From Anaeramoeba flamelloides (Eukaryota > Metamonada > Anaeramoebidae): a stretch of 64,000 nucleotides of DNA. The stretch spans positions 18,104,001 through 18,168,000 of the forward strand of contig JANTQA010000023.1 of the NCBI GenBank assembly GCA_027625915.1. Direction: 5' to 3'. Position numbers and translations under genes: made by a program. Positions 48,001-58,942 of the stretch are shown here, piece by piece. The notes beneath the pieces were generated by a model that saw only the letters and a list, made by a program, of their open reading frames with translations, was not told the origin of the DNA and made no database searches. The stretch's first letter is position 1. The number at the start of each line of letters is the position of its first letter.

Positions 48001-48815
48001 GTGCCCTAGGTTTTTGTATACTTTTTGAAATAAACAGAAAATTTAATAAATGTTCTATTTATTTCAAAAACTCAAAAAAAAACCTAATGTCCATGTCCTA
48101 AATTTTTCTAGAATTAAACTAATAGAGTAAAATCCAATAGAACTTACTCAATCCTTTTGATTCTGGAAAACATAACGAAGGTGTCAGTCAAGTGCCTAGC
48201 TTTTCCAAAATTCAAAATAATAAAGTAAAATCAAAGATTTTTTCAATTCTTTTAAACTTTGAAAAAGTTAACTTGAGTTTTTTTTTAATTTTTGAAATGA
48301 AAAGAAAATTTAATAAATTTTCTTTCCATTTCATTATGTAAAAAAAGTCTAAAGAAAAGTGCCCGTCAAGTGCTGCAGAGTTCCGTATAGTGCCCATGTT
48401 TTCGAGAATTTAAAAGATTGGAGAAAAATATTTAATTTTAATCAATTCTTTAAAATTCTGAAAAAGATAACGGCGGTTTTCTTGATGGTTTCCGTTTTAT
48501 TTGTGAAGTGTTCTAGGTTTTTTTTGAGGTTTTCTATTTTATTCATGAAGTGTTCTTGGGTTTTTTTACTTTAGAAATAAACAGAAAATTTATTAAAATT
48601 TTCAGTTTATTTCTAAAGTAAAAAAAACCTAACGAAAATCTATTGATTTTCTAAATAAATGGAAAACTCAAAAAAGCCAAACGATAATCTATTGATTTTC
48701 TAAATAAATAGAAAACCCAAGAAAACCTAACAATGTTTTTTTTTAATTTTTGAAATAAACCGAAAATGATAAAAATTTTGGGTTTATTTCAAAAATTAAA
48801 AAAAAGTGTAATGAT
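48001..48815. mobile_element. Cluster of family H hairpin modules
   Basis: Four hairpins, each about 60-75 bases, built on (A)ACTTTAGAAATAAAC-type or AATTTTTGAAATAAAC-type arms: about 48012-48090, 48278-48350, 48562-48632 and 48738-48800. Between them are GAAGTGTTCTAGG, GAGGTTTTCTATTTT and GTGCC(T/C)-type end sequences (GTGTCAGTCAAGTGCCTAG at 48180; GTGCCCGTCAAGTGC at 48359). It looks like two or three nested or tandem elements. No LINE sequence seen around it. Confidence 0.7.
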
Positions 48816-48921
48816 TTAAATTGGAAAAAATTTTTTTTTATTTATTTTCCCCTTAAATAGATCTTTAAGGGTCAAAATAATTGATTCTCCGATTAGTTGA
48901 TATTTATTTCATTTAAAATAA

Positions 48922-49146
48922 ACTAAATTCCTAAAATTTAGACACAATTTTAACAGTCGAAATATTAACAATACCACACTTTTCAATCAATTTGCAAATA
49001 ATTTTGATTTTACAAACGGTTTCATTCTTTTTTCATTTTTATTTTCATTTCCTTTTTAACCAACTACGTAAACTGTTTCGTTAGATCTGTATTTTTTCAA
49101 TGATTGATAGAAAAATAAATTGGGTTTGTTAAACTGAATAATCAAA
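48922..49146 (+). mobile_element. Family R element, copy C, truncated by a family T element
   Basis: Follows the first half of copies A and B (left end AAATTCCTAAAATTTAGACA, then GATTGATAGAAA) and stops where family T begins. Confidence 0.6.
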
Positions 49147-49150
49147 AATA

Positions 49151-49512
49151 AACACCATTTCAAAAATTGTGACTCATCTGTAATAATAAATGGAAAAAAA
49201 ATATCCTTTAGTATTCAAGAACAATCAATAATTAAATCTGATTTGTAATTCACTTTTTAGATTATTCTAAACATACAAAAGCCTGATATTTTAAAAAGTA
49301 AAAAAAAATAAAACTAAAAACTAAAAAAAAGCGAGTCGCCATTTTTGAAGTGTGAATTACCGATTTTTTATTACTGAACTTTAACTGAAAAAAGTTAAAC
49401 AAGAAGATTTTTTATGAATAATTAAATTCATTTTAAAAAATATTACATAGTCTCAATTTTCTTATGATTATTTGTATTTTGAAAGATCTTTTTTTTTTTC
49501 ACATAATCTTTG
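49151..49512 (+). mobile_element. Inverted-repeat element family T, copy 2, plus shared flank
   Basis: CCATTTCAAAAATTGTGACT at the left and GCGAGTCGCCATTTTTGAAG near 49331 are the terminal repeats. Collinear with 39663-40030 including the ~160 bp beyond the right repeat. Confidence 0.75.
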
Positions 49513-49833
49513 ACTAAAAAAAAATGAAAAGGAAAAATTTGAAAAAGCAAAACGAAAAATACGAAAATTAGAAAAAGCAAAACCAAAATTTGAAAATATT
49601 TTTTTGATAAGAATATTTTGATCCAAAAATTTGATAATATTTTTTGTTAAGAATACTGGAATTAACCTTCAGAACAACCACCATTAACATTAAAAAGAGA
49701 GTTAAAAAATTTGTGTTTAATTTGGAATAAATTTGTGTTTTTTATTTTTTTTTAAATTTTCCTCCTAAAAAGTAGAACTGGCAGTATTAGAAAAATTCAA
49801 TCATAGTTTTGAAAATGAGCTTTGTTAAGTGCT

Positions 49834-50265
49834 ATTAAAATAAAGTCATAGTGGTTACTGTATAAATACAAGTATTTTTGAATTGTTAATTTATATCTTT
49901 TGAGATCCAGTAGAATTATGAAAAATTAAAATTTAAGGGTATTGGAAATTATTTCCATAATCCACATCTCTATTTTTATAGTTTTTTTTCTATAACTCTG
50001 TCCTTCTTATTTTAAGGTATAAATTATCAGGTTTCCAAAAAAAAAAAAAATCAAGTTAGATCAAAAACAGCTGGGATATAGTTTCCAGTACTAATACTCA
50101 CAAGTAAGAATCTGACTAGGAAAACTTTTCAAACCCTTAAATTTTAATTTTTAATAATTCTACTGGATCTTAAGAGATATCGTGTATAATTCATTTTTTT
50201 TTTTTTCTTTCGATTTATACAGTCCTAACGACGATTTTATTTTAGATAATCCTTAAAAAATTGAA
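49834..50265. mobile_element. Degenerate inverted-repeat element, family E-like, copy 3
   Basis: The right end (GATTTTATTTTAGATAATCC, then TTAA) matches family E ends. The left end is worn (ATTAAAATAAAGTC). Inner arms ATTAAAATTTAAGGGT and its reverse complement, and CCAGTAGAATTAT / ATAATTCTACTGG, are clear. Confidence 0.55.
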
Positions 50266-50365
50266 AGTGGGCATCTATATCTCAATATATATATATATAT
50301 ATTCTCAAAAAATCTTCTCGGTATTGGTTTTTAATTGAAAATTCAATAATTAAAAAATAAGTTAG

Positions 50366-50568
50366 ACTCATTTCAAAAATTTTAAATCACTTTTTTATTT
50401 TTTTTATATTTTATTTATTATAATTTTAAAATTATCAGATTTTTATATGTTAAGAATAATCAAAAAGAGAATTCATAAATAGATGAACAAATTAGTTGTT
50501 CCTGAATACAAACGAATAAATATTTTGATTTCATTTTATTCTCCCAGTTGATTTAAAATTTTTGAAAC
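50366..50568 (-). mobile_element. Inverted-repeat element family T, copy 3 (inverted, diverged)
   Basis: ACTCATTTCAAAAATTTTAA at the left and ATTTAAAATTTTTGAAACA at the right. The interior aligns with the reverse complement of 39668-39875 but with many differences. Lacks the extra flank found in copies 1 and 2. Confidence 0.6.
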
Positions 50569-51075
50569 ACAACCTAGAATAATATATTTTTTGATACATT
50601 TCAAAAGTTACATACTTTATCAATAACAAAAAAAAACCATTATTCTGTTCTTTTCGAAAAGCATTAAAGAATTAGGTTATATTCATATCAAAATTCTTAT
50701 TTTAGATGAAAAAATTAAAAGAATGATATGAGAGAACATCATTATAGTGTTTGCAATGGTATTCTTACGAATCTTTTGGTATAAGTTTAAAATGGTTTGT
50801 TAAAAAAAAATTGAAAATCTATATTAAAAAATCTATTTAGATCATTCTATATATTTATTTTTTCTTTTTAGATTTGATTTTCTGATAAAATAATCAACAA
50901 CAAGAGATTTAAAAAAACAAAAAAAAAAAAAATACTCAGAGACAGCAGCATAATTTGAGTTTTGTTGTTTGTTTTTTTTGTAAAAAAAAAAGATATCATA
51001 AAAAATAAATTTCTTTGGTGATAGTTTGTTTTTATAAAAAGAAGTGAAATAAACGGGCGATTCTTGCTATTTCTT
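50569..51075. other. 3' flank of eL8
   Basis: A/T-rich with no coding; it contains the eL8 3' untranslated region on the minus strand. Confidence 0.5.
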
Positions 51076-51931
51076 TTATTTCTTAGTATTTTTTTTCTCG
51101 TTTTTTTTGTCTTCTGTCTTATCTGCTTCTGGTTTTCCATTTTTGGCTTCTTCTTCTTTCTTCTTTTGAGCCTCTTCTTCCAATCTTTGTTGTTCAAGTT
51201 TTTCTTTGATGATCCTTTCTCTGATTTTTTGTTCTTGCATAAGTTTCTTCGACAATTGTGATGATTCAAGATTCTTTTCAATAGCTTTACGGGCTTTGGA
51301 ACTAAGAACACCACCGCCCCATTTGGTTCTTATTTCGACGTTGTCATTGAATTTAGGCATACAAATGTCAATGATCTTGGCAAATGCGTTTTTGTCTTGT
51401 TGTTTAACGTCTGTTAAAGCTAAAGCAGTGGCAGTTTTTTTATGGACAACCTTTCCAAGTCTTGCCTTTCCTTTGACAATACAATATGGGATTCCCATTT
51501 TTCTACACAAAGCTGGTAGCCAAACAACGAGCTTTGTTATTATTCATGTCAGATTAGTTCAGTTTTTGATTGGGGAATTATTTGAATAAATAATTAAATT
51601 ATTGTTTTGAGATCAAATATTTGTTTGTTTGAGAGATAAGTTCGAAATAAGGATAAATTAACGAAATTGTTAGTTTTGTTTATTATTTGTGGTTTCAAAA
51701 TTTTTTGTTGATTGTTGGGATGGTTTAAATACAACCCAACCAGAATTTAAAAAAAGTAAAAAAAAAAAAGTTTTTTTTGATCAAATAGTGAATTGTGTTG
51801 TAAAAGTCAACAAAGTGTTGTTTTTAAACCAAAACAAAAGTAATTTAAAAGATCTAATTGATTGGAGTTTTTTTTTTTTTATAAATGCAAACAAAAAATG
51901 AACAAAATTTTTAAAAAGCAAAAAGCAAACA

Positions 51932-51965
<34 letters not shown>

Positions 51966-52608
51966 TGGGAAAAAGTATACTTCAATAGGATCAACATCAT
52001 GAGCAATGATGACGAGTTTAGCTTTTTTTCTTTCAACCAAAGAGGTGACATGGTTAATTCCATATTTGACTGTAAGTGGTTTTTTGGATTTAACATTGTC
52101 TCCAATTACTTTAGATTCGGCAACTTTTTGGAGTCTAGTTTTCTTTTGTTTTTTAGTTTCTGGAGAATATTTTGAAAGTAAAGTAAATAATTGGTAAGCG
52201 GTGTTTCTCTCAAGGGTGTTTGTGAATTGGTTAATTGCAGGTGGGACACGAAGTCTTTTCATGAGCACTTTTCTTTGTCTTTGGATTTTGATGTATTTTG
52301 GCCATCGCATGACTTGATACAGATCTCTGACAGGAACAGATTTCTTTTGTTTAGAATAGACCTTGGCGAATTTGTCTACTTTCTTTTGTTTCTTTTTTCC
52401 TTTTCTTCCTTTTCCTTTTTGTTTTTTTGGTTGGTTTTTTTTTTGTCTTGCTTGTTTACTTTTACTTGACTATTTTTTGATTATTTTTCGAAAATTAGTT
52501 TATGTTGTTTCAAGAAAAGTGAAAAAGGTTAAAAGGAATTTTAGTATTCATTTTAAGAGGGTTCAAATAGAAGTAATTTAAAAATATAATAAAAAAAAAA
52601 CAAACCAT
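51076..52608 (-). CDS. RPL7A: 60S ribosomal protein eL8 (L7A), probably three exons
   Basis: Large-subunit protein of the L7Ae/L30e RNA-binding fold. Exon 2 (51981-52469) is 163 codons: a basic N-terminus ([20 protein letters not shown]) and [35 protein letters not shown] and [12 protein letters not shown], ending in phase 0 at GTATAC. Exon 3 (51076-51531) follows an ACAAAG acceptor with [35 protein letters not shown] and a Lys/Glu-rich tail that is longer than in most relatives. Exon 2 opens with TCA after AAATAG and no in-frame Met. The best start is an isolated ATG at 52606-52608 followed by GTTTGT, a one-codon exon. Total about 315 residues. The main exons are certain; the first exon is an inference. 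Confidence 0.92.
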
Positions 52609-53005
52609 ATCAAAAAATTAATCTATGAAAATTGAAAAAAAATAAATACAATTTGAGATTCTTTTTGAGGAGAAGGATTTAAAATTTTTTTTTTTAAGGA
52701 CTAGCGATATTTTGTGTTTTGGGAGAACTTAAACCCACTGTGGTGGAAAGAAAAAGTGGTTTGAAAGGATTCTATTTTGAATGGGGTTCAAACAATTGGA
52801 ATTTTAGGTTCTTCTCAAGAATTTAGGTTTAAGTTTAATAGGGCGAAAAATAATTTTTTGAAGAAGGAAAAAAATTTGTTTTGGAAGTGTTTTCACTGTC
52901 TGGTGTTAATCAAAAAACCAACCAACCAGTGGTGTTCAATCGATTTCTAAAAATCAACAATAAAAAACTAGTATTTTTTCGAAAAAAGTGCCAAAAGAAA
53001 AACAC
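52609..53005. other. Intergenic region upstream of eL8
   Basis: Should contain the eL8 promoter and the 3' end of the small minus-strand gene next to it. No named element. Confidence 0.4.
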
Positions 53006-53278
53006 TCAATTTCCAATTTGAGTGGCTATGTAATATAATTTTGAAAACACATGTTTTAGTTTTGAAGTGTCCTTCTTTGGTATTTTCGTTATCTCAAAGA
53101 TATTTTTTTTCATTTTTTTTTTTTTTTCAAAATTAGTTATTTTTATTTTTTTACACTTTTTACCTTTTCCAAATTTCCCTTTACAAGTTGTTTGGGTTCC
53201 TCCTCTTTTTGTTTTTTTAGGTGCTTGGAGAGGTTCAAGGAATAAAAAATCATTATAAGAATTGGTGGACTTGGCCAT
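53006..53278 (-). CDS. Small basic protein, unrecognised, 90 residues
   Basis: ATG at 53278 (MAKSTNSYNDFLFLEPLQAP) is followed by KKTKRGGTQTTCKGKFGK, a Lys-rich middle and TKIPKKDTSKLKHVFSKLYY, stop at 53006-53008. The frame stays open throughout and is rich in Lys without being a plain poly-A translation. The codons of the first 38 residues look used. A donor-like GTAAAAAG after KFGK (about 53163) could mean that the middle is an intron and the true second exon begins later. It lies about 400 bp upstream of eL8 in the same direction. I do not recognise a family; a small nucleic-acid-binding protein is possible but unproven. Confidence 0.45.
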   Translation of the reverse strand: MAKSTNSYNDFLFLEPLQAPKKTKRGGTQTTCKGKFGKGKKCKKIKITNFEKKKKMKKNIFEITKIPKKDTSKLKHVFSKLYYIATQIGN

Positions 53279-53671
53279 GACTAACCTAACCAAACTTGTT
53301 AATGATCAGATCTAAAATGAATTGAGCTGGACTTATGCAACTGTGGAGAACTGAATCCAACGAATGCGATCTGAAGCCAACCAAAGTGAACAGAATTGGA
53401 CTTTACGTACAATCTGTCGAGTCGTTACCTGGACTGGGTTTTTGCGAAAACAAGATTTGGGAAACTTGCAAAAAAAAAAAGCAACTCAAAAAAAAAAAAA
53501 AAAAGAAAAAAAAAAAGCAACTCAATTTTGTAAAACCAAATCTTATTCTTAAAACCTTAGCACTTTATAGAATCAAACCATCTATAAAGTACTAAAAAAC
53601 TTAATAAAGTAACCTATTTCATTTGATCTATGGTTGTTAAAATATTTAGATCTCTTTATTAAAACAAAAAA
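53279..53671. other. Intergenic stretch with an open but unsupported frame
   Basis: Bases 53335-53475 are less A/T-rich than the surroundings and open in two frames, but end in poly-A. No family resemblance; not called as a gene. Confidence 0.4.
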
Positions 53672-53925
53672 TTATTGAAAATATTGATCACTTTTTATGG
53701 GTCTATCCTTCCTATCAAAAAGATAGATTAATATTTCATAACAAATTAAAAAAAAAAAAAAATCTTAATGAATTAATTTGAAAACAAACAGTTTGAAACT
53801 ATTTTCATTAAATAATAATCGTGAAATCTATGATTTTACGCTTAAATTTCTGAAAGGGAATTTAAGTAAAAGGGTATCCAGAGTGTAATTTACACTTCTT
53901 CAACAATAAAAAAAAAAAAAAAAAT
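53672..53925 (+). mobile_element. LINE 3' tail fragment, same family as 22.6-25.9 kb
   Basis: ATTATTGAAAATATTGATCA (zinc-knuckle region, NIDHFLWV) through ATGATTTTACGCTTAAATTT to ACACTTCTTCAACAATAAAA and a poly-A tail at about 53909-53925. About 250 bp, heavily 5'-truncated, as is usual for target-primed reverse transcription. Confidence 0.85.
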
Positions 53926-56304
53926 TAGTTATTTTTCTCTCAAGAATGTGACAAAATCCTTTCTTTATCAAATATAGAGGGTTACAAAATAACGACTAAT
54001 TATAATCATTCGGATTAGGTTGATTGTGTACTAAAGTAAAACAATTTGATTTAAATTGAAGAAATTGAACCATTTGGGAAATATAAAACAACAAAAATAT
54101 TGAATTTTTTTTCTATATTTGATATTTTTTGAATTGGTATATCTTTTTAAAATTTTTGTTAAATTGAATTTTTTTCAAAGGGGATCTGATTGAAACTTTA
54201 TTATTTTAATTGAATTTTTATATCAAGAAATTCTATGTTTTTTTTTGATTATTACCCTTTGAATTTAGTCAATTAAAAGAATTAGAATTCCATAGTATCC
54301 ATATTTGTGTTTGTTCGCTCCTTGGTTATGGTCAAATCTACACTAAGCTTATACACTTTGGAGAAAAATAAGAAAAAAAAAATAAACATTATATACCAAA
54401 AATTTACATAATTCTCAAACAAATCAAGATAAATTTAAAACTGATGGTTTTGCCAAATTTGACAAAGACTTTCTACTTTATTTTTAAGTTTATTGATTTT
54501 CTTAGACTAAACTTTAGTATACTTTGACAATGAGTGGGGGCTGGTAATTGGTGTATTTTGATTTTCTAACCTCCTCAATTAAAAAAAAATTTTTTTGGAT
54601 AGTAGAGTGGATAAGTTTAACCAAACAACAAAAATGGTAAATGGGGTGCATGTACTTTGGATAATTTAATACGGATAAATGATAATATGTTCACTTATAA
54701 TACGAAACAAAGATTTTTAATTTATCTTTTACATATTGTTGGTGATTGTTTATAATGTTCTCAAAAGGTTACAAAAACCACCAAGATATAAGTTTAATTA
54801 GAAATATAGATTTATACTTCCAGATAAACATTAATTCTTTGAAGAAATCTTCTGTTCGATTTTGAATAATTTTTGAACCATTTCTAAAATATAATAAGAA
54901 TTAGATTAGAATGAAATACCAGTCCCAAATATACATAAAATACAATTAAGTGGGAAATTAGTCAACTAATAATTGGATTAACTATATCTATAATTAAAAT
55001 TAGATATTCAAACAAACAAATGGAATTTTAGTACTAAGCCTCTATCATAAAAAAAAAAAAAAAGTTTGAATTTTAGAGGGAATTCATTGATTCAAGTATT
55101 TTTTAATTTTATATTTATATTGTTAAAATAAGAACAATGATTGGTTCAAAAAAAAATAATAATTAATGGCGATAAATATAATTATTAGTAATTTTGTATT
55201 TATATATATATATATAAACTCCATTTCACCCAAAGGGGACCCAGCCAAAAATGAAAAAGTCACTTTATTTTTAAGAATCAACCAAACTTAGATTGTTTAG
55301 AAATACGAGAAATAATAAGATTCATATAAGATTCGATAAATATAAAAGAAAACCGTAAACAAATCACAAATTTCAAAAAAAAAAAAAAATGTTAAAAAAT
55401 TTTTTGGTCACATTCATTTGAACGTCTCTGTAAAATTCTCAATTTCTTTAGGAAATTAAAATTGTTGATAATAAGATTTTTTACTTGAAAATGTCTGAAT
55501 TTTAAAAGAACATACAACGCCTAACTTTTCTTAATCTTTATTTGGTTTTCCAAACATTTTTTTTTTTATTTTCAACTTTTTTTTAAAAAAAAAAAAACAA
55601 TTTTTTACAAAATGAGATAAAATGATTTTAATCAAAAAATTGAAAATTTTAGTTTGACAAGTGTAATGAATTAAACACCTAGAATGTCTTCCATTTCTTC
55701 AATAAAACTGGGCCCCTTTGACTGAAAAAGATTTTTTATACAATTTTAGTACAACGAATTATTTTAATAATAATTCGATGGTCTAAATACTGTTTCTATA
55801 CATTTTGAAATTTTCAAATCTTTTTCTTGTTATATAACAAACATTTTTCATTTCTTTTTCTTTTTTCAAAAATCAATAATTTTGTTTTCAAAATAAACAC
55901 AAAACAAAAAGCCGATAGAAGTTCAACAGATTTGATAAACGTTGTTAAGCATTAAACAAAAAAAAAAGTTTAAAATTCTCAAATAAAACCAAACCTTATT
56001 GATAAATTCAAATAAATAAATTTTTTTATTCAATTTCCATTTTAGTAATTTATAATCTTAACTTTTAAAACAAACTCAAGAGAAAGAGTCTTATCTTGAC
56101 AAATCAATTTTACAAAGTTTCTAAAAATTAAACCAATACAATACTTTATTCAGAGTAATGTAAAAAAATTCCTAAAATGGAAAATGAAAGAAAAATTTTT
56201 CGATATTTATTTGAATTTATCAACAATAAAAATTTAATGAAAATATTAGTAAATCTATTAGGCTTATACGCTGAAATTCAGATTATGGAAAAAAAGATAA
56301 AAAA
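53926..56304. other. A/T-rich intergenic DNA
   Basis: No gene found. Contains a (TA)n run near 55199-55216 and the conserved GGGCCC block at 55703-55729 with a looser repeat around it (about 55590-55730). Confidence 0.6.
55590..55729 (+). repeat. Dispersed repeat with a GGGCCC-bearing conserved block, copy 2
   Basis: 27 bases at 55703-55729 are identical to 37474-37500 (core ACTGGGCCCCTTTGACTGAA). Looser similarity upstream includes an A-rich tract and TTAAACAC. Confidence 0.6.
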
Positions 56305-56711
56305 CCATTTTGGAAAAAAAGTGAAACAGGGTTTTTAATTGTGAACCTTACTGAAAATGAAAAGTAAAATCAATTAGAAGAAGAAACTAATTAAATTCAA
56401 ATAATAATCCATTATATTATTTTCAATCAAATCAAAAAAATCAAATTTAGATCTTTTTTCTTATCCAAATTCATGGTGTGGTTTTGGAGATCCCAAAAAT
56501 AGTCAATTTTTTGAACAAATTTTTAATAATTGATCAATCAAAGAAAAACCCCTACCAAAAAATCATATTCAAAAAACTGTTATTGTTTTGAATACTTTAT
56601 TTTGTCTTTATTTATTTATTTATTTATTTATTCTTTTTATAATTGATCTTACTTTGAATTTTCAGTAATGTTCCCAATTAAAAACTGAGTTTCACTTTTT
56701 TTCCACAATGG
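56305..56711 (+). mobile_element. Inverted-repeat element, family P, copy 2
   Basis: Arms CCATTTTGGAAAAAAAGTGA, TTTTTAATTGTGAACCTTAC and TGAAAAT, with the reverse complement ending CACTTTTTTTCCACAATGG. Interior collinear with 43391-43793. It carries a (TTTA)n stretch near 56610-56630. Non-coding. Confidence 0.75.
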
Positions 56712-56743
56712 TAATTTCCTTTTTTGAACCACTTTTAATATAA

Positions 56744-57060
56744 TTACATAGTTGAAGATTGATCAGCTGAAAATCAAATTAACCTGCTGACTTTATACCT
56801 AACAGATGAATATCTTTTTTTTCAATTTTAGGGAATGTAAATCTTCTGAAATCAATATCATATTTACTTATTACTTAATGTCCATTTCTTTGATCATTTA
56901 TTATGCAAGCTTTCAAGAAAAAAAGAAAAATCGCTTTTAATTTGAAACTTTGTTTGTCAAGTACAAACCTGGTTATTTTAACAGCAGTACTATTTGTTGC
57001 AAAATAAATGAAAACTTTTTCAGTCAACTTTCCAAAAAAAGATTTGTAAATAATCGACAT
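56744..57060 (-). CDS. Possible three-exon micro-gene, 53 residues, unrecognised
   Basis: On the minus strand, exons 56969-57060, 56799-56845 and 56744-56766 join in phase. They give MSIIYKSFFGKLTEKVFIYF, ATNSTAVKITR, RFTFPKIEKKDIHLLADQSS and TM. Both introns begin GT (GTTTGT, GTATAA) and end TTTCAG; the second is only 32 nt. No family recognised. The last exon may continue differently (GTAATT follows ACTAT). It could be a real short protein, a first part of a longer gene, or chance. Confidence 0.3.
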
Positions 57061-58255
57061 ATCAACTTTTTATTTCTTTAAAAAACAAGCTTAAATTATA
57101 AATACCCGTTTTAGAATTGGGGACTTTGATGATTTATTTTAACTCTTGGGCCGTGAACTGGTTAAAAAGCTGAATGAAAATTTTGGAAGCTTTTTATTTT
57201 GTAATTAACAATATTCTTTTGGAAATGATAAGATCAACATTTTGGTCTTTCACAAATCATTTTGTAAAAAATCATTTGAATCAGAGACATTAAACACCAA
57301 TGGCTTTTAATAATAAGTACCTTGATTTTGGATACTCCTTTGTAAAAACAAATCTTGGAGAGTAAATATTTTCAGTTCATTTTCTTCCTTTTTATTAACT
57401 TTTCAATGAATTAAATTCAAAGCTAATTGCCTCATCAAATGAGAACAACCCCTTTTTATAAAACTTAAAACAAACACAGAATATTTTGCTTCTTAAGTTG
57501 AAATTCTTGTGTAAGCCAATACCTCTTCAATCATAATAAAGAAAAAAAAAACAAAAAAAGGGATGAAATTTTATCCAATTTGAAAAGTCTTGCAAATCTA
57601 AATACACAAGCTGATGAAATTGATCAACACTTTTTCAGAATTTGAATAACAAAACCTTCAGTTAGTTCAATTTTTTGGGTTTGTTGTGCTTGTGCTATTC
57701 CACTTTTTTCTTTTTGACTTGGAATAAAAAATATTTTTTCAAAGAACATACCAAAAAACAAAACCGCAAATTTACATCAAACAGAAAATTATTCTCATTT
57801 GTTTACCACTCCCTTGTTTATTTGATCAACACTCAAACGAAAATCAGACCCAGATTGGAAAATATATTTTTTCATTTCTGTTTTATGTTTTCAAATAAAA
57901 AATGATTATTGTTTTTACAAAAATCTGAAAATTACCAAAACTTGATAAAACAATGTTATTTTTAAATAGCTGTTTAAAATTCATCAAGTTTGTAGATTCT
58001 TGGTTGGTCTTTAGATTATTTTTTGAAAAATATTTCGAGTACTTTTCCACTTTTACTTTCTCCAAAATAATTGAGAGAGGAAATACTTTTTAAAACACAA
58101 GAAAAATTCCTTTCCTAAAAATGAAAAAATAACCAAATGTTTCAAGTAGAATTTAAAGATAAATCAGGTTTTTTGGTGCCGAAGTAAAAAACAAACAGAG
58201 ACAAGTCAAAAGCAATTATGTCACCTCACGAAAGACTTTTTTATTTTTTTTTGAA
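57061..58255. other. A/T-rich intergenic DNA
   Basis: No coding seen; the open stretch at 57675-57905 starts with TTG and has no family features. The right end is the 5' flank of the gene at 58256. Confidence 0.5.
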
Positions 58256-58942
58256 ATGCTTAATTTTAATTTGAATATTTTTTTGATTGTATTTTTGCTG
58301 CTTGTATTTGCAAAGTGTAGTCCATACTCACAGTGTTGGAAAGGCGACTCTGATTGCACAGGGTGTCCCACAAACTCTTCAATCAATTTCACCTCACTAT
58401 TTTTTCTTTCCGAAATCTTTGGTTTCGATAACTACCAGCTGAAGAAAATCAATCGAACAATCGATTATGCAAACTCCACAAAACAACTGCCAGAGATTAT
58501 TTATTTCGACCCACCATTTTTTTTCCACTCTTCTTTCTTGTACCACTGCTGCCACACAGAAGAAGAGAAAAAGATCATGCTGAAGGTTTACCAAAAGGTG
58601 GAATGGGAATCGTTTTATGTCAATTTTACACACACGCACTGTAACGTCGATCACACGGGCGACGTGATCTACATTGCCTCGATCCCTGATCAAAAGTCAC
58701 AAAACAAATTGTTTGAGCTTGCAGCCTTGTTCCAAAATGCAATCGAAAAGGCAGGTATCAAAATAAATCACCCAAGAGTTCAAGAATTCCATTCCACGAT
58801 CGCAAGAGTGAAGCCGACTTTCACTACAAACAAATGTATTGATTTGCTTAACTCACAGCCGACTTGGATTCAAATTAAAATTCAGTTTTTCCTTGTTTCA
58901 GATTTGGTGATTCAAGCTTCTGATTTTCCGAAACAACATTAA
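58256..58942 (+). CDS. Secreted 2H-phosphoesterase-like protein, 228 residues
   Basis: ATG at 58256 begins a strong signal peptide (LNIFLIVFLLLVFAKCSP, likely cut after about residue 21), so the product is exported or luminal. The mature part is Cys-rich at its start (CWKGDSDCTGCP) and has several N-x-S/T sites. The second half contains GDVIYIASIPDQ, LFELAALFQNAIEKAGIKI and FHSTIARVKPTF. The H-S-T motif with that preceding helix is what the second HxT/S motif of 2H phosphoesterases (2',5'-RNA ligase and cyclic phosphodiesterase relatives) looks like. The first motif is less clear; a candidate is FTHTHCN near 58625. A single exon ending in TAA. Its middle is less A/T-rich than the surroundings. 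Enzyme activity is not shown by sequence alone. Confidence 0.7.
   Translation: MLNFNLNIFLIVFLLLVFAKCSPYSQCWKGDSDCTGCPTNSSINFTSLFFLSEIFGFDNYQLKKINRTIDYANSTKQLPEIIYFDPPFFFHSSFLYHCCHTEEEKKIMLKVYQKVEWESFYVNFTHTHCNVDHTGDVIYIASIPDQKSQNKLFELAALFQNAIEKAGIKINHPRVQEFHSTIARVKPTFTTNKCIDLLNSQPTWIQIKIQFFLVSDLVIQASDFPKQH

Noticed and set aside
53335-53595. Possible small plus-strand gene
   Set aside because: Open in two frames, ends in poly-A, no motif; not enough to call a gene.
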